From contig OX419345.1 in assembly GCA_948470475.1 (NCBI GenBank), forward strand, positions 3,316,075 to 3,380,074: a stretch of 64,000 nt of DNA, in the 5' to 3' direction. Source of the DNA: Galaxea fascicularis. Its lineage: Eukaryota; Cnidaria; Anthozoa; Scleractinia; Euphylliidae. Position numbers and translations under genes: made by a program. The notes beneath the pieces are model-generated. The model had not been told where the DNA came from, searched no databases, and saw only the letters and a list, made by a program, of their open reading frames with translations. Shown piece by piece: positions 61,254-64,000 of this stretch (position 1 is the stretch's first letter; every line of letters begins with the position of its first letter).

Positions 61254-61992
61254 AGTGCACCCATCAATGTTAAGCCGCAGAAGGGGGAGGCCGGGCATAG
61301 GAGGAGGATTTGACCTCGCTTCATTTTTTCTGTTGAAATCCCCAACCCCAGGGATGTTATCATTGTTCAAAAGAGTACAAATTCCCCACTAACGGTTAAA
61401 TTTAAATGTCCCGACCAACATGCCGCAATGATGAAAAGCCCCTGCCATGGGAATGCCTGCGATGTGTGGGCTCATAATGACGCAAAAAAATCTGCGCGTT
61501 GAGTCCAATGCGCAATGCAATTGAATGTCCTCTGAAGTCCAATATTGACACAAGGTAGGATATTCTTCAAAGTGAAAGTATCGTGTCTCAGCAAGAGCCA
61601 TCTCAGGAAGATTTCAGTTAACTTCAAGGCACGTTACTTCCGTTTCTGGCCTCTGGTCTTTGTCCACGTTTTTTTCTTTCTTCATGTTTTGCACAAACAC
61701 AAGAAATTTGTTGTCACAAAACGGTGAGAGCCTAAACACTATTTCTAGATCTCCGAGAATATCTTTTTCGGTCACCTTATGTTATTCCCATAGATGACTA
61801 AATCTTCGGCCCACAAAGAAAGCTCAACAATCTTCAGATATTGTTGAGGTACTTACATGTTTTAGCATAATATAATTTATCGCCTCGGGATGAAATTATC
61901 TCTGATTACACTCTCAAAAGAGATGAAAATCAATTTTTGGCAAAAATCGAAGTGAACGTTATTTTCGGTATAATGGTAAAAATCGAGCCCTA

Positions 61993-62227
61993 GCGTGCGT
62001 TTCTCGAAACCGCCGAAACCTTTTCGGGCCTATTCCGGGTGCTATAATTTCCTTTCGTATCGTGAAAACGAAGACATTTCCAGGCATGAAATTTTGCAAC
62101 AAGGTTACCTTTTCCTATCTTGAAGTCATAGTAAAAGACCAGCTTTTTAGAGTAAGGGGATCGCAGTTTTAGAAATGGCTTTTCGGGCCCGAAAAGTTTG
62201 CGGGAGTTAGTTTCGAGAAACGGGCCC
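61993..62227 (-). mobile_element. Short inverted-repeat element (MITE), copy 2
   Basis: The reverse complement of the unit at 42644-42873 with scattered differences. It keeps the TTTCTCGAAA and TTTCGAGAAACGGGCCC ends and the CTTTTCGGGCCCGAAAAG core. Confidence 0.75.
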
Positions 62228-63840
62228 TTGCTCACTAGGTAATGCCATTCGTACACATTCATGTCAAAAACAAGCCCCTCCTTGTACACCCTGATGGACA
62301 GCCGGCCTTAATTTAAGCCGTTAAATCCTTAGACTCAAAAGTTATAACCTCTTCAGGATTTCATCGACAAACTGAAAACCCAGCTACCTTGTACAGCATT
62401 AGTTTTACCACTAGAAGATAATGCATAGCAGCTTTCATTTGACTGGTCGCACTTTAAGATTTCATACACCGACTCAAAAGTCACACCCACTTTGTAAAGA
62501 ACGAAATAAACAGCACCGCGAAAAAAGCACGGCTATGTAATTACCTTTCTTCGGAATGAACATATCATCCAGAGATGAATAGGGTGTAATCGTGTTATAA
62601 GTTAGTTTGAACAAAAACACTTCCAAGCTTCATTCACAAACTCAAAAAATAGAATAACCTTGTATTAGTTAAGAAACAGTAGCACAGGAAAGTACTATTT
62701 TATAGAGGCTAACTCTGTCTGGAATGGCGTCGGATAAAATTCTCTAGATGTTTTACCAGAAATTTCTGAAATTTCATGGTAAAACCATCATGATAAGAAC
62801 TCGATACCTTTTTACTCTTATACAAAATACTATTTTTTTAAGATTCCAGAGTAGCTTTCCCGTCTGCGTTATGAAACTTTTAAACTTGAAAACTCTCACC
62901 TTTTTGTAAGTCGCAAATTTCTCTCGGGTACATAATCGTCAAAAGTTGCTTATTATGATAAGTAACCATTCACTTCAGTACTTGTCAGCTACTGTACTTC
63001 TTTAGATAACGACAGATTTTCGAAAGCGCACCTCCTTGATTGGGAGAAATTATTTTTTTTAATAGAGACACAGGACCAACGGAGAGCGGACAAAGATTGA
63101 AAACAAAGGAGTACTTAAAAATGGAAAAGATAACTACAAATCACCGAATCATGCTTTCAATATCTATAAATAAAAATACGTCTGACCAGAATTGCTTTTA
63201 TTGCTGTTTTGTGTGTGAGTTTAGACTAACATTAAAACGATATGTCATCTATCGTTATAACTCAGCTAAGGGATATTTGGTTGTATGATCAGTAAATGAA
63301 GCAAATCCTTATATTACTTCAACTATAGCTGGCCTCGATTTGATTTCATCAAAACGGTATGTGTTTCGGATAACATAAAGAATCCTGAGTTAAAATTAGA
63401 AAGTTGCTTTGTGGAAGCCATGTTCTGTAATATCTGAGACATTTGGAATTCGAGTTCACCCGAACCTAGGACTTTCCGATTACTAGCTCGGATGCCCTTT
63501 ACCTGATCTACAGAAGACTTATGGGAGCAATACCCCTTAAACCAGCTTCAATGTAACGAACTAATCCTGGCTATTCTGTTGCTATATTGAATAAGGATTA
63601 TTTTGAGAATATAAAAGGCACTTTTTCTTCATAGCAATGGCGGCTACTTTACTGCACGAGAGACATTTATGAATGTTTTTACCTAGATAGGAATGAATAC
63701 GGTTTTCTTTTTCTCTCCGAAAAAACTGGCAGACCGGCATGTGACTATTTTCACTGGCTTGTGTAACACCATTAAACGTTTACGTTTTTTATTCCGTTGA
63801 TGATTTGCATTTTTCATGATTAGCAAAGTACATTAGAATC

Positions 63841-63907
63841 CCGATTTTTCGAACCTCCAAGTGAAATGGAATTATTTGGTTAACAAAACTGGGAGTTCGA
63901 AAAATCG
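63841..63907. repeat. Inverted repeat near the window end
   Basis: CCGATTTTTCGAACCTCC is mirrored by GGGAGTTCGAAAAATCGG around a 30-bp loop. It is probably a small foldback element. It lies just upstream of the possible start at 63979. Confidence 0.6.
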
Positions 63908-63978
63908 GAAGTGGCATCTACGGACACCTGATTTACCCTGGTATTGTTTATAAGACAGGAAAAGCAGACAACAACATT

Positions 63979-64000
63979 ATGGCGCTCTTGTTGGTGTACT
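63979..64000 (+). CDS. Possible start of a further signal-peptide exon, cut by the window end
   Basis: The last 22 bases open with ATG and read M-A-L-L-L-V-Y, a hydrophobic start like the signal peptides of genes B-F (for example MAA or MAR followed by hydrophobics). TTTATAAG lies about 30 bp upstream. The spacing from TATA to ATG is shorter than in the other genes (45-55 bp), which would leave almost no 5' leader. The call relies on context and seven codons only. It may equally be chance. Confidence 0.25.

Larger units (their letters stand above)
61251..63978. other. Gene-free interval after the LINE
   Basis: Holds MITE copy 2 (61993-62227) and the inverted repeat at 63841-63907. Near 63608 ATATAAAAGG is followed at 63636 by an ATG reading MAATLLHERHL and a stop; it looks like a promoter but leads nowhere. 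No other gene seen. Confidence 0.5.

Noticed and set aside
58361..61256. AAACTAG as target duplication of the LINE
   Set aside because: Only seven bases, A-rich at a poly(A) tail, so it cannot be told from chance.

Overview
This window is animal DNA, most likely from a stony coral. Its genes are intron-containing, each coding start lies near a TATA-like box, poly(A) signals are AATAAA, and there are tRNA-derived SINEs, foldback DNA elements and an L1-type LINE. The coding content is almost entirely one family: secreted proteins built from repeats with paired cysteines, the hallmark of galaxin and galaxin-like proteins, which were first described from coral skeletal organic matrix. The family call rests on the repeat pattern and, for three genes, the acidic N-terminal region known from coral galaxin-like proteins. 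The species cannot be fixed from the sequence alone.

Six complete galaxin-family genes (A-F here) lie head to tail on the + strand: A 1286-4461, B 12914-17437, C 27819-32832, D 39246-42266, E 45783-47561, F 52568-55034. A seventh may start at 63979 and run off the window. Every intron in the six models is phase 1. A, B and C have a signal-peptide exon, several small acidic exons and one large exon carrying all the cysteine repeats. D, E and F have only two exons, share the donor g|GTCAGT after exon 1 and a basic repeat-domain start, and carry 4, 7 and 11 CC motifs. They form a second subfamily.

B and C are products of a tandem segmental duplication: copy 1 about 2240-19032, copy 2 about 19033-34882, with GAT shared at all three breakpoints. 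Each copy then changed separately. B gained a SINE in intron 1. C duplicated a pair of acidic exons. The 87-bp repeat array has 16 units in B and 12 in C, and a different unit type dominates in each. The second copy of gene A is a relic: exon 2 is intact, exon 3 is cut after 12 bases, the repeat exon is lost in a 3.7-kb deletion, and a 1.35-kb inverted-repeat transposon has inserted.

The intergenic DNA is dense in small inverted-repeat elements, several with clear target duplications (TAATAA at 55730-56284, 8 bp at 48192-48797, TTAA at 57701-58318). A 5'-truncated but open LINE reverse transcriptase occupies 58368-60986. No bacterial-type operons, CRISPR arrays, rRNA genes or functional tRNA genes were seen.

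Working together (inference): the genes would supply a graded set of secreted proteins with a shared cysteine-repeat module. In B and C this module is joined to a long acidic block, so they are two-block proteins of opposite charge, suited to binding mineral or other matrix components.
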